A DNA stretch of 61,160 nt, from the NCBI GenBank assembly GCA_025058515.1, contig JANXDW010000016.1, positions 1 through 61,160 of the forward strand. The letters are read 5' to 3'. The translations under genes and the position numbers were made by a program. The notes beneath the pieces are model-generated. The model saw only the letters and a list, made by a program, of their open reading frames with translations. It was not told the origin of the DNA and did no database searches. Shown here in pieces: positions 8,241-17,136 of this stretch; position 1 is the first letter of the stretch; each line of letters starts with the position of its first letter. This stretch comes from Aigarchaeota archaeon. Its GTDB lineage: Archaea > Thermoproteota > Nitrososphaeria_A > Caldarchaeales > Wolframiiraptoraceae.

Positions 8241-10247
8241 ATGAAAGAAAGAGATGAGTTAATCATAAATACAATAAGGTTTATTAGTGTAGACCAAGTA
8301 GAGGCTGCTAAGTCTGGTCATCCAGGCATGCCTCTTGGTGCAGCGCACATAGGTTACTTGATATTTGATAGATTCTTGAAGTTTAATCCAAAGAACCCGA
8401 TGTGGATTAACCGTGATAGGTTTATATTATCTGCTGGTCACGCAAGTGCACTACTCTATTCACTACTCTTCGTAAATGGTTATGATATAACTATTGAAGA
8501 TCTGAGAAGATTTAGACAGTTAGACAGTATAACCCCAGGTCATCCTGAGAATATACTTACTCCTGGAGTAGAGGTTACTTCTGGTCCACTAGGTCAAGGA
8601 TTCGGTAATAGTGTTGGAATGGCGATAGCTGAAAAGTATCTCTCTAGCTACTTCAATAAAGATGGATTCAACGTAATAGATCACTATACATATGTGTTAG
8701 CTAGTGATGGAGATTTAATGGAAGGTGTTTCTACTGAGAGTGCGGCGATTGCTGGACATTTTAAACTCCACAAGCTTATTGTTATCTGGGACAACAACAA
8801 GGTTACTATAGATGGACCTACATCTCTAGCATGGTCAGAGAATGTTTTAGAGAGGTTCGATGGATTAGGTTGGTATGTTCAAGACATAGAAGATGGCTAC
8901 GATCTATCTAAGATAGAAGCTGCTATAAAGAATGCTAGAGAGCAGAGTAATAAACCATCTTTCATAGCAGTTAGAACTCATATAGCATATGGAAGTAGAT
9001 TACAAGATGATAGCCGTGCACACGGTGCTCCGCTTGGAAAAGAAGTAGTTGAAGAAATGAAGAAGAGATTTCAATGGCCACTAGAAGAATTCTACGTCTC
9101 AGAAGAAGTGTGGAAATATAGAGAAGAGAAGATCCTTAAAGGAAAGAAGAGAGAAGAAGAATGGCTCAATCTATTCTCAAGATATAGGGAACGTTACCCT
9201 GATCTTGCAGAATTACTGGTTAGATGTTTTAACCGAGAGTGGGGAGAAGAGTATAGAAAGCATTTACCGATATTCAGCGAGGCCATGGCAACTCGTGCAG
9301 CAAGCGGTAAAGTCTTGAATGCTATAGCGAAGTACATTCCAACTATGATCGGTGGATCTGCAGATCTTTTTGAATCAACCAATACTTATCTACACGGTCT
9401 CGGAGATTTTCAAGCTGATAACCCGCTTGGGAGAAATATACATTATGGTGTTAGAGAACATGCCATGGGTGCCATTATGAATGGGATGGCTTATCATGGA
9501 GGCATACTGCCATATGGCGGAACATTCCTAGTATTCTCAGATTACATGAGACCAGCAATAAGATTAGCGGCCATGGCAAATCTCCAAGTAATATACGTTT
9601 TTAGTCATGACTCTGTATGGGTTGGTGAAGATGGTCCAACTCACCAACCAGTTGAACATTTATCTTCTCTCCGACTTATACCTAATTTATGGGTTATACG
9701 TCCATGCGACCCAAATGAAGTATCAATTGCATGGGAGATAGCTATCGAGAGGAAAAATGGTCCAACAGCAATAATATTAACAAGACAGAAAGTACCAATC
9801 TTAGATAGAAATAAGTATCCACCTGCTGAGAGTATTAAACGTGGTGCCTACATACTTGCAGATACAAATGGAGATCCAGATATCTTGATCATAGCATCCG
9901 GTTCAGAGGTACATATCGCATTGGAAGTAAAAGATCTTCTAGAGAAGAAAAATATAAAGACGCGGGTAGTTAATATGGCTTCATTCGAGCTTTTCGAGAT
10001 GCAGGATGAAGAGTATAAGAAGAAAGTTATTCCGAGATGTGTAAAGAAGATAGCATTAGAGGCGGGGAGAGGGCTCTGCTGGTATAAGTATGTAGGTGAA
10101 GATGGTCTAGTTATAGGAATAGAGAGATTCGGTAAATCCGCTCCATATCAAGAATTAATGAAAGATTTTGGATTCATAAAAGAGAAGATAATTGAAAAAA
10201 TACTAAAACATTATGAACTTCTACAAAAAGAGAAATATATAACTTAA
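8241..10247 (+). CDS. tkt: Transketolase, full-length single chain
   Basis: 668-residue thiamin-diphosphate enzyme moving two-carbon units between sugar phosphates. N-terminal TPP domain: KSGHPGMPLGAAHIGY, the TPP/Mg motif SDGDLMEG...DNNKVTIDG near residue 155-190; pyrimidine-binding central domain with GVREHAMGAIMNG and GEDGPTHQPVEHL near 405-470; C-terminal domain to the end. A strong AGAGGAGG precedes the ATG by 6 bases. Many archaea encode transketolase as two half-size subunits; here it is one chain of bacterial/eukaryotic length. The transaldolase gene follows 126 bp downstream on the same strand. Confidence 0.97.
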   Translation: MKERDELIINTIRFISVDQVEAAKSGHPGMPLGAAHIGYLIFDRFLKFNPKNPMWINRDRFILSAGHASALLYSLLFVNGYDITIEDLRRFRQLDSITPGHPENILTPGVEVTSGPLGQGFGNSVGMAIAEKYLSSYFNKDGFNVIDHYTYVLASDGDLMEGVSTESAAIAGHFKLHKLIVIWDNNKVTIDGPTSLAWSENVLERFDGLGWYVQDIEDGYDLSKIEAAIKNAREQSNKPSFIAVRTHIAYGSRLQDDSRAHGAPLGKEVVEEMKKRFQWPLEEFYVSEEVWKYREEKILKGKKREEEWLNLFSRYRERYPDLAELLVRCFNREWGEEYRKHLPIFSEAMATRAASGKVLNAIAKYIPTMIGGSADLFESTNTYLHGLGDFQADNPLGRNIHYGVREHAMGAIMNGMAYHGGILPYGGTFLVFSDYMRPAIRLAAMANLQVIYVFSHDSVWVGEDGPTHQPVEHLSSLRLIPNLWVIRPCDPNEVSIAWEIAIERKNGPTAIILTRQKVPILDRNKYPPAESIKRGAYILADTNGDPDILIIASGSEVHIALEVKDLLEKKNIKTRVVNMASFELFEMQDEEYKKKVIPRCVKKIALEAGRGLCWYKYVGEDGLVIGIERFGKSAPYQELMKDFGFIKEKIIEKILKHYELLQKEKYIT

Positions 10248-10373
10248 ATGGTAATTTTTCTTTTTCTATAACTTTAGCTCATTATATGAACGTTAGAGCA
10301 ATGCAGTAAAATTCTTCATACGAAGAGCTGTCGATGGTAGATCTTTAAATAAGAGTTTCAACTTTCTAACACC

Positions 10374-11282
10374 ATGAAGCTTTTCTTAGATACTGCTGAG
10401 ATAGATGAGATCGAGTTTGCCGTATCTCTAGGAGTTGTTGATGGTGTGACGACTAATCCTTCTTTGATAAAGCAGGCTGTAGAGAAGAGGAGGGGGTTGG
10501 TTGATATGGAAGATTATATTATAGATATATTGAAGGTGACTCCTGGTCCTGTTAGCCTTGAAGTTATCAGTATAAGTTATGAGAAGATGGTTGAAGAAGC
10601 GATTACTCTGTATGAGAGATTTAAGAAGTATGGTCATCCAGTTATCAAGATCCCTGTATGTTCAAGCTTAGATGGTGTAAATAATGTATACGATGGATTG
10701 AAGACTATTAGAGAACTGTCTAACCGAGGTATACCTATCAACGCTACTTTAGTTATGTCGCCTGAGCAAGCATTATTAGCAGCTAAGGCTGGTGCAGCAT
10801 ATGTTAGCCCATTCGCAGGTAGAATAGATGATTACTTAAGAGATAGATTAGGCATGAAGAGAGGCATAGACTATCAGAAATCTGATTACTATGATTTCAA
10901 TCTGATGAAGAATATTGAAGATAAACTTATAGATAGTGTAATTTCATTGAAGGATCTCAATGATCTGAGAGAAGTCTATATGGATGATGAAGTTAAGCGA
11001 GCTACCTCATTACTAAATGATAAAGGTCTTCATAGTGGAGTTGAACTTGTGAGATCTATTGTAACGATCTTTAAGAACTATGGTCTTAAATCTGAGATAA
11101 TTGCTTCAAGTATAAGGAACGCTAGACAAGTTAGAGAGATGGCGGAGATAGGTGTAGATATAGCTACAATACCTTTCTACGTCTTAAAGGAGATGCTGAT
11201 CCACCATAAGACGATAGAAGGGATAAATGATTTCGTTAAAGATGTTGTTGAACCGTATAAAAGAATCTTTCAATACAGATAG
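10374..11282 (+). CDS. tal: Transaldolase/TalC-like, with a large insertion
   Basis: 302-residue class I aldolase-fold enzyme transferring dihydroxyacetone units (or a fructose-6-phosphate aldolase). It follows the short TalC/MipB pattern: MKLFLDTAEIDEI, GVVDGVTTNPSLI, the Schiff-base lysine in HPVIKIPVCSS (K92), NATLVMSPEQALLAAKAG, YVSPFAGRIDD and SEIIASSIRNARQV. TalC proteins are ~215-220 residues; the surplus here is an insertion of ~65 residues (about 154-220) after GRIDD, containing DYYDFNLMKNIEDK and a charged helix. A TATA-like ttTAAATAag lies ~25-30 bp before the ATG, with no Shine-Dalgarno. With transketolase it makes a non-oxidative pentose phosphate module. Confidence 0.9.
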   Translation: MKLFLDTAEIDEIEFAVSLGVVDGVTTNPSLIKQAVEKRRGLVDMEDYIIDILKVTPGPVSLEVISISYEKMVEEAITLYERFKKYGHPVIKIPVCSSLDGVNNVYDGLKTIRELSNRGIPINATLVMSPEQALLAAKAGAAYVSPFAGRIDDYLRDRLGMKRGIDYQKSDYYDFNLMKNIEDKLIDSVISLKDLNDLREVYMDDEVKRATSLLNDKGLHSGVELVRSIVTIFKNYGLKSEIIASSIRNARQVREMAEIGVDIATIPFYVLKEMLIHHKTIEGINDFVKDVVEPYKRIFQYR

Positions 11283-11300
11283 GATAACGCTACTTAGAAC

Positions 11301-11308
11301 TTATATAT
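11301..11308 (+). promoter_or_regulatory. TATA box of RNase P RNA gene
   Basis: ttatatat centred ~24 bp upstream of the proposed RNA 5' end at 11329, the normal archaeal spacing. Confidence 0.55.
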
Positions 11309-11328
11309 GGAGTAGTAAAAATATCTAG

Positions 11329-11637
11329 TTGGAGGCGAGCGGTGGGGCGGGTCACGGGGAGCTCCCGAGGAAGTTCCTCTCCCCTGAAAGCCCGTGGCGT
11401 CGTGAGACGCTAGGGGAGACCCTAGGCAACACATCAGAAACGAGACCCCTCCATCTACTGTGAAGATGATGCGGTAGGTCTAAGCCGTTGATTAAAGTAG
11501 GTGGAGAGTGGTTGAAACGGGTGGCCCACGTGGGGAAAGGCTGGAAGCTGATGAACAGGCTTTCGTGAAGCTTCCAAGATCCGACTAGACGGATCCCGCC
11601 TAGATACAGAAGGAGGGCTACCGCCGCACGCCTCCAA
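11329..11637 (+). ncRNA. rnpB: RNase P RNA
   Basis: A GC-rich, gene-free stretch in an AT-rich genome that matches archaeal RNase P RNA. The ends form a perfect 9-bp P1 helix: TTGGAGGCG (11329-11337) with CGCCTCCAA (11629-11637). The conserved P4 halves are recognisable: GAGGAAGTTCCTC from 11367 (CR-I) and ACAGAAGGAGGGCT from 11606 (CR-V); internal GAAACG-type conserved purine-rich elements also appear (near 11437 and 11514). Length 309 nt is normal. A TATA box (ttatatat, 11301-11308) lies 21-28 bp upstream. Its product cuts the 5' leader from pre-tRNAs. Reading frames on the opposite strand here are accidental. Confidence 0.85.
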
Positions 11638-11759
11638 CACATTTCTCAAATATCTACATTACTATAGATCGTAATGTTTACTTTTCATTATTGAAATACT
11701 TATGAAAAGAGTCTTATGGATTCGAGAGCTCTCATGATGATCGGAGCTATATCCAGTTC

Positions 11760-12335
11760 TTAGTAGTTTAGTAATCTTTTCCAATCTTCTTCGATAATTC
11801 TTCTAAGAGATGGGTTTCTCAATCCAGCTGCTGGGTGATACATTATCGTTATCTTGACTTCTCTAGAAACTGTAGATATCTTAAGCGTTGCTCCATGCAT
11901 CTTCTCTATAGAGGTGAACTGGAATCCATACTTTTCTGAGAGATATTCTACTGCGATACTTCCTAATCCAATAATATGTTCTGGGTCTATTATCTCTATT
12001 TGCTTATCTAGGTAAGGTGTACACATTCTAATCACTTCATCTGATGCTTTATTCTCTGGAAGATAACATTTGACAATATTCGTTATATAGACTTCATCTC
12101 TTCTAATCTTAGATAATTCAAGCAACTTGTTTAAGAATTTCCCAGCTGAACCTACAAATGGGCGACCCTCTTTATCTTCATGATAACCTGGGCCGAGTCC
12201 TATCAACATAATTCTAGCATTAGGTGGTCCTTCACCAAATACGGGTTTACTCCTACTCTTCCATAAAGGACACTTCCTACAATTCTCAACATTCTTCTTT
12301 AACTGTTCTAGCTCTAAGCTCAACCGTTTTACCAT
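11760..12335 (-). CDS. Family 4 uracil-DNA glycosylase
   Basis: 191-residue Fe-S uracil-DNA glycosylase that removes uracil arising from cytosine deamination, important at high temperature. Motif A region is GLGPGYHEDKEGRPFVG near residue 47-63 and motif B is MYHPAAGLRNP near residue 162. Four cysteines expected to bind a [4Fe-4S] cluster are present: CRKC at the N-terminus, C in NIVKCYLP and C in MCTPYLD. Motif A reads GLGPG where GEAPG is typical of the family, so the usual Glu is Leu; activity is still likely. It stands alone, divergent from the TetR operon. Confidence 0.92.
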   Translation of the reverse strand: MVKRLSLELEQLKKNVENCRKCPLWKSRSKPVFGEGPPNARIMLIGLGPGYHEDKEGRPFVGSAGKFLNKLLELSKIRRDEVYITNIVKCYLPENKASDEVIRMCTPYLDKQIEIIDPEHIIGLGSIAVEYLSEKYGFQFTSIEKMHGATLKISTVSREVKITIMYHPAAGLRNPSLRRIIEEDWKRLLNY

Positions 12336-12423
12336 CTTGAGCTGTATAATTTAAGCCTCACCTCGTAGAGTAATCTTTTCCTCTGAATCTTCTAATTGTA
12401 TATCGGATAAGTATATTAAGAAG

Positions 12424-12437
12424 ACCGACCAGTCGGT
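12424..12437. promoter_or_regulatory. Palindromic TetR-type operator
   Basis: ACCGAC-CA-GTCGGT, a perfect 6-bp inverted repeat with a 2-bp centre. It lies between a TATA-like aagtatattaag (12409-12419) and the ATG of the TetR gene at 12445, so it covers the expected transcription start. TetR-family proteins bind such short palindromes, and position implies autorepression of this operon. Binding is inferred. Confidence 0.7.
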
Positions 12438-12444
12438 ATGTAGA

Positions 12445-13005
12445 ATGTTAACAACGAGAGAGAATATCATAAAAGCGGCCATAGAGTTATTCTCTACACG
12501 TTCATACTCAGATGTATCGATTGATGATATCGCTTCTAGAGCAAAGGTCTCTAAAGGAGCTGTCTTCCACTATTTTAGCTCAAAGATAGATCTTGCAGAA
12601 GCTGTGATGAAGCATATTCTTAAAACTATTGAGAACCGTCTAGAAGAAATTTTTTCTTCAAACCTAGATAATCGAGAGAAACTTGGAAAATTTATAGATC
12701 TAGCTCTTGACTTTGTCGAGTTGAAAAAGAATAGCTTAAAATCTCTAGACTTCGTATCTGAGATATGTAAAAAACTTGTAGAGAATAATAGATATGGGTT
12801 CGTTGAGGATTTTTACATAAAGATCGAGTCAAGGATCTCGAACATCTTGAAAGAAACCGATGTTATGAAGACCAATGTAAGAGCTGCATTGTTTATGATA
12901 ATTCTAAATGGATTGATACATTATACTTTCTTTTATCCGAAACCACTTAGAAGAGAATTTGTAGAAGAATTAAAGAATGAAGTAGTCGAGGTGATGTTGA
13001 AATGA
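12445..13005 (+). CDS. TetR family transcriptional regulator
   Basis: 186-residue repressor-type protein. N-terminal helix-turn-helix: ENIIKAAIELFSTRSYSDVS then IDDIASRAKVSKGAVFHYF, matching the TetR domain in residues 5-50; the rest is a helical ligand-binding domain without recognisable ligand motifs. It is the first gene of a four-gene operon encoding an ABC system and overlaps the next gene by 4 bases (ATGA), so it probably senses a compound handled by that system and represses the operon through the palindrome just upstream. Confidence 0.92.
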   Translation: MLTTRENIIKAAIELFSTRSYSDVSIDDIASRAKVSKGAVFHYFSSKIDLAEAVMKHILKTIENRLEEIFSSNLDNREKLGKFIDLALDFVELKKNSLKSLDFVSEICKKLVENNRYGFVEDFYIKIESRISNILKETDVMKTNVRAALFMIILNGLIHYTFFYPKPLRREFVEELKNEVVEVMLK

Positions 13006-13697
13006 GTCTTGAAAGACCAGTAATAGAATTAATAGAATTAAAGAAGATCTACTATTCAAACAGTATCCCAACAGCAGCTCTTAGAGGGATAAATCTAAAG
13101 ATATTGAATGGAGAGTTTGTATCGATAGTTGGACCATCTGGTAGTGGTAAATCAACATTACTAAATATGATAGGAGCGTTGGATAGACCTACGGGAGGTA
13201 AAGTATTGATAGATGGCGTAGATATATCTAAGCTCTCAGACGATGAGTTAGCAGAGCTCAGAAATAAGAAGATAGGCTTCATATTCCAAGTATACAACTT
13301 GTTGACAAGAATCTCTGTTATAAGAAATGTAGAGTTACCATTGATAGTTAGAGGTGTAGCTCCTAATGAGAGGAGGATAAGAGCTTTGAAAGCTCTTGAT
13401 GAAGTTGGGCTTAGAGATAAAGCATTCAATAAGCCTAATCAGTTGAGTGGAGGAGAACAGCAACGTGTAGCTATAGCGAGAGCTTTGGTTACAGATCCAA
13501 AGATACTTTTAGCAGATGAGCCTACTGGGAACCTCGACTCAGCAAATGCTAAAATAGTTGCAGAGATATTTAGAAAACTCAACGAGAAAGGTAGGACGAT
13601 AATAATGGTGACCCATAATATGGAGATGGCCTCATACGCAAAGAGGATAATATATCTAAGAGATGGATTGATAGCGAAGGAGGAGATTAATGCATGA
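13002..13697 (+). CDS. ABC transporter ATPase (LolD/MacB type)
   Basis: 231-residue ATPase driving a MacB/FtsX-type membrane protein. Walker A GPSGSGKST near residue 45, signature LSGGEQQRVAIARA, Walker B ILLADEPTGNLD, H-loop VTHNMEMA. The Q-loop FQVYNLL and the LLADEPTGNLDS pattern are those of the MacB/LolD subfamily. It overlaps the TetR gene and the following gene by 4 bases each, so translation is coupled. The partner permease is two genes downstream. Confidence 0.95.
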   Translation: MSLERPVIELIELKKIYYSNSIPTAALRGINLKILNGEFVSIVGPSGSGKSTLLNMIGALDRPTGGKVLIDGVDISKLSDDELAELRNKKIGFIFQVYNLLTRISVIRNVELPLIVRGVAPNERRIRALKALDEVGLRDKAFNKPNQLSGGEQQRVAIARALVTDPKILLADEPTGNLDSANAKIVAEIFRKLNEKGRTIIMVTHNMEMASYAKRIIYLRDGLIAKEEINA

Positions 13698-15712
13698 ACA
13701 AGAAGAATACGATACTCATAATATCAATGCTCTTCATCTCATTATTCTATCCTCTAGCCAACCTTTTAACCTCAGTAAATGCTGATCAAAATAGTATAGA
13801 GATACTTGATTACTATTGGGGATATGGTGGAGAAGAATGGGCTGCGATGCCTGGAGATAAAGATGTCAAACTTACATTAATCATACAGAATAGAGAGGAT
13901 ACTATGATATGCGGTCTTAAGGCTGTAATATACGATGATGGTACAGGAAAACTTTTCCCATTTAGAAATAAGGATGGAGGATTGCACATATCAAGCTACT
14001 ATGATGGCTACATCCGCGTAGGAGAAGCGAGGAGCATCGAGTTTGATATTACGATCATCCCTGAAGCTAAACCGGGATACTATGATGTGCCTATATATTT
14101 TGAGTATCTAGACTGTGAAGATCCAGACTACCCGTTACTCTCAACGCTTAGCAAGATTAAATTAAAGGTGTGGGATTATCCAGAGATCAAGATATTAAAT
14201 TCAAAATGGGTTGAGCAAGATGGTTCTCCAACCTATGCTGGTCCAGGGAGCTATACAAAGTTTCTTACATTAACCTTCTATGTTCCAAGATACTATTCTG
14301 TATCGAATGTTAGAGCAGTCCTACACCTATCAAGTTACTTTACGAACCTCACAGGTGGAAGAGTAATTGAAGAGTTTTATCCAGAGAGAGTTGTAGGAGG
14401 ACAAGTTTTCATTATGCGTTTTGGAATGAATGTAAAAGAAGATACGCTGATAGGAGTTCACATGCTTAAACTATCTCTAAAATACTATGATAGATGGCTC
14501 AATGAGGTAGAGCAAGAAATTGCGGTGCCTGTAAAAGTTAGTGGATTGGGTGATCTAGATATCCAGCTTCAAGGAATGCTTATACCTGCAGGGTCATCGA
14601 AGAATGCTGAGATAATTCTCGAGAATAAAGGTACTGCACCAATATACTCTATCAGCTCTAGAGTTGTAGCGGAAGCCGGGTTAATAATCTTGTCTGAAAT
14701 TACGAAGGAGGTAGATATGCTTATGCCAGGTGAATCAGTAATTCTTAGACCATTGATATTCGCTCCTCCAACGCTCCCTGAAGGATCTTACATGCTAACG
14801 CTTACAGTCAATTATATCGAGTCGTCAGGAGTGAAGAAGACTGAGACTAGAGGTATAGGAGTATATGTTCGGTCATCTCCAGAAGTAGGTTTAACAGCAT
14901 ACATTAGAGGAGAACCTTTGACAGCTTCAAGAACAAGTAGAGTAAAGATTGTTTTAAAGAATCTATATGATGCTCCTGTTACCGAGGTAAAGACTCTTCT
15001 CTCATTAAAAGGTCTCCCAATAGTGATTACTGGAGGAGAGCAGAATGCATACTTCTCTAAGATAGAGTCTGGAAAAGAAGTAGAGATACCTGTAGAACTA
15101 CTTGTATCACCTAGAGCTGAAGAGACAGTCTATGAAGGTAGCTTAACAGTCTCTTACCGTGACCCATCTGGACAACCTAGAGCAGATACACTATCTATAC
15201 CATTTATTATCAAGGGATTGATCAAGCTAACCTTCCGACAACTTCAGATAGGTTCATCTACAGTATATCCTGGATCAACTGTAGATATTCTTGGAGAGAT
15301 CTTGAATAGTGGGACGATTACAGCTAGATTATCTGAGGTTAGACTAGTCTTAGAAGATCCATTGATCCCATCGGACTACTCAACCTACTATATAGGAGAC
15401 ATCTCTCCATACTCAACCTCATCATTCACGTTATCATTTAAGGTATCAGGAGATGCGAACCCTGGGACTTATAAGTTCAAGATAGTAGCTGAATGCGAGA
15501 ATACTTATGGAGATAAAATAGAGGTATCAAATGTTCTCGAAGTTACTGTAAGCGAGAAGCCTCTGGAAAAGCCTTCCTCCCCTCAGCAAAATCAATCAAC
15601 TTTCTACTTAACAAATCAACAACTATTGATAATAACCATCTTCATAGTTGTACTGATCGCACTAGTCTTCTATGTATTATCGAAGAGGAGGAAGAAGGTT
15701 GAGATTACTTGA
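13694..15712 (+). CDS. Exported, membrane-anchored CARDB-like repeat protein
   Basis: 672-residue extracellular protein of unknown specific role. N-terminal signal/anchor (KKNTILIISMLFISLFYPLANLL), long beta-rich ectodomain with repeated immunoglobulin-like modules of the CARDB/NEW3 type (segments such as AEIILENKGTAPIYSISSRV, VKIVLKNLYDAPVTEVKTLL, VDILGEILNSGTITARLSEV), and a C-terminal transmembrane helix (residues ~642-662) followed by KRRKK. Such proteins are common in archaeal MacB-like operons, where they may act as periplasm-equivalent adaptors to the cell surface. Placement between ATPase and permease supports an adaptor role. Confidence 0.8.
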   Translation: MNKKNTILIISMLFISLFYPLANLLTSVNADQNSIEILDYYWGYGGEEWAAMPGDKDVKLTLIIQNREDTMICGLKAVIYDDGTGKLFPFRNKDGGLHISSYYDGYIRVGEARSIEFDITIIPEAKPGYYDVPIYFEYLDCEDPDYPLLSTLSKIKLKVWDYPEIKILNSKWVEQDGSPTYAGPGSYTKFLTLTFYVPRYYSVSNVRAVLHLSSYFTNLTGGRVIEEFYPERVVGGQVFIMRFGMNVKEDTLIGVHMLKLSLKYYDRWLNEVEQEIAVPVKVSGLGDLDIQLQGMLIPAGSSKNAEIILENKGTAPIYSISSRVVAEAGLIILSEITKEVDMLMPGESVILRPLIFAPPTLPEGSYMLTLTVNYIESSGVKKTETRGIGVYVRSSPEVGLTAYIRGEPLTASRTSRVKIVLKNLYDAPVTEVKTLLSLKGLPIVITGGEQNAYFSKIESGKEVEIPVELLVSPRAEETVYEGSLTVSYRDPSGQPRADTLSIPFIIKGLIKLTFRQLQIGSSTVYPGSTVDILGEILNSGTITARLSEVRLVLEDPLIPSDYSTYYIGDISPYSTSSFTLSFKVSGDANPGTYKFKIVAECENTYGDKIEVSNVLEVTVSEKPLEKPSSPQQNQSTFYLTNQQLLIITIFIVVLIALVFYVLSKRRKKVEIT

Positions 15713-16964
15713 TATAATTCTCTTAGCTTTCTCTGCTCTAAAAGATAGGAAGCTTAGAACGATACTTACAATACTTGGGATGGTTGTAGGTCCAGCAGCA
15801 TATGTTGCAGTCATATCTTCAACAGAAGGGATGAGCGAATCGATAATCGATAGTCTTAGAGGTCTAGGAGCGGAAAAGATATTCGTTTGGAGGAGTGCGA
15901 GAGGGACGCTCGATATTACGGATAAGATGGTTCAAGATATATCTAGGATAGAAGGTGTAAAATACGCTATACCATTCTATACTTTAAGTGCAGGTCAAGC
16001 AAGAGCTAGGGGGATGACAATTGATCTCAATCCCGCTGAGACATATTCTGTCTTAGCGATGGATTTCAAAGATATTGATAAGATATTTCCAAATGTAAGA
16101 TTGAGGGAAGGAACTATTCCGCTAACAGGAGATAGTGTCGCTTTAATCGGCTCAAAAGTCTCTGAACCAGATTCTAGCGATCTACCGAGAATAAATTTAG
16201 GAGATACAATAACAATAATTAGGTATGATCCTTATGGTCATACAAAAACACATTCAACCATAGTAGTAGGGATCCTAGATTACTATGGGCAATCATTCTT
16301 CTATAATCCTGATATGTTGATATTTGTTTCAAGAGATGTTGGGAGAAAACTCTTAGGTGAAAGAAGCTACACGGGAATATTCGTAATCTCTGAAGATCCA
16401 TCTATGGTGGAATATGTTGAGAACAAGATCAAAGAAAGATTCGGAGGAGATGTAATATTGATCTCTACTAAAGCTATTCTACAGACAGTTCAATCTGTAG
16501 CAAGCCTACTCTCCTTCTTTCTAGCATCTATATCTTCTATGTCGCTGATAGTAGCTTTCTTAGCAATAATGGCCACGATGTTTACAGCTGTAACGGAGAG
16601 GATAAGAGAGATAGGCTTACTTAAGGCTTTAGGATTTAAGACTAAACACGTTCTCTTTATGTTCTTGATGGAGGCTGCGTTGATAGGGTTGATAGGTGGG
16701 GCGATAGGAGTTGCTGTAGGATCTGTTGGAGCTTACATACTTGCTCAACCCTCGCCAACTGAAGAAGCCTCTGAAGCTGGGATAACACATGTAAGAGGTC
16801 AGCTAGGATTCTCACCTCTAGGGATAACCTATATACCTAAGATAACGCTAGAGCTAGTTTTAACAGCCATATTGATAGCATTCATAGTAGGTATATTAGC
16901 AGGTCTCCTACCAGCTTGGAGAGCAGCAAAATACACACCAGTAGAAGCTTTAAGAAGAGAGTAA
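15699..16964 (+). CDS. ABC transporter permease (MacB/FtsX family)
   Basis: 421-residue membrane protein with an N-terminal helix (LDIILLAFSALKDRKLRTILTILG region), a large extracellular MacB-like core domain (~residues 50-265) and three C-terminal helices carrying the FtsX domain (TAVTERIREIGLLKALGFK). I start at TTG 15699, 8 bases after GAGGAGG; a further ATG at 15672 would deepen the overlap with the preceding gene. FtsX/MacB proteins are mechanotransmitting rather than classic channel permeases; this set may extrude a lipid, peptide or toxic compound sensed by the TetR regulator. Confidence 0.9.
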   Translation: MRLLDIILLAFSALKDRKLRTILTILGMVVGPAAYVAVISSTEGMSESIIDSLRGLGAEKIFVWRSARGTLDITDKMVQDISRIEGVKYAIPFYTLSAGQARARGMTIDLNPAETYSVLAMDFKDIDKIFPNVRLREGTIPLTGDSVALIGSKVSEPDSSDLPRINLGDTITIIRYDPYGHTKTHSTIVVGILDYYGQSFFYNPDMLIFVSRDVGRKLLGERSYTGIFVISEDPSMVEYVENKIKERFGGDVILISTKAILQTVQSVASLLSFFLASISSMSLIVAFLAIMATMFTAVTERIREIGLLKALGFKTKHVLFMFLMEAALIGLIGGAIGVAVGSVGAYILAQPSPTEEASEAGITHVRGQLGFSPLGITYIPKITLELVLTAILIAFIVGILAGLLPAWRAAKYTPVEALRRE

Positions 16965-17136
16965 AAATCAATCTAGTTCTCAGATAAATCTCGTATCTTC
17001 ATTTAAACACTTAGGTAAAGTTTACGCAAATTATTAGGAGAGATATCTTCTCCAAATAGAGATAAGTGTATCTCCGAGATGATGATTTTAACTTAAATCT
17101 GAGGAGAGAAGATCATAATAGTAGAGTTGAACTAAG

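Noticed and set aside
11352-11649. Minus-strand reading frames of 64-96 codons
   Set aside because: They lie inside the GC-rich RNase P RNA gene; proline/serine/arginine-rich with no protein similarity.
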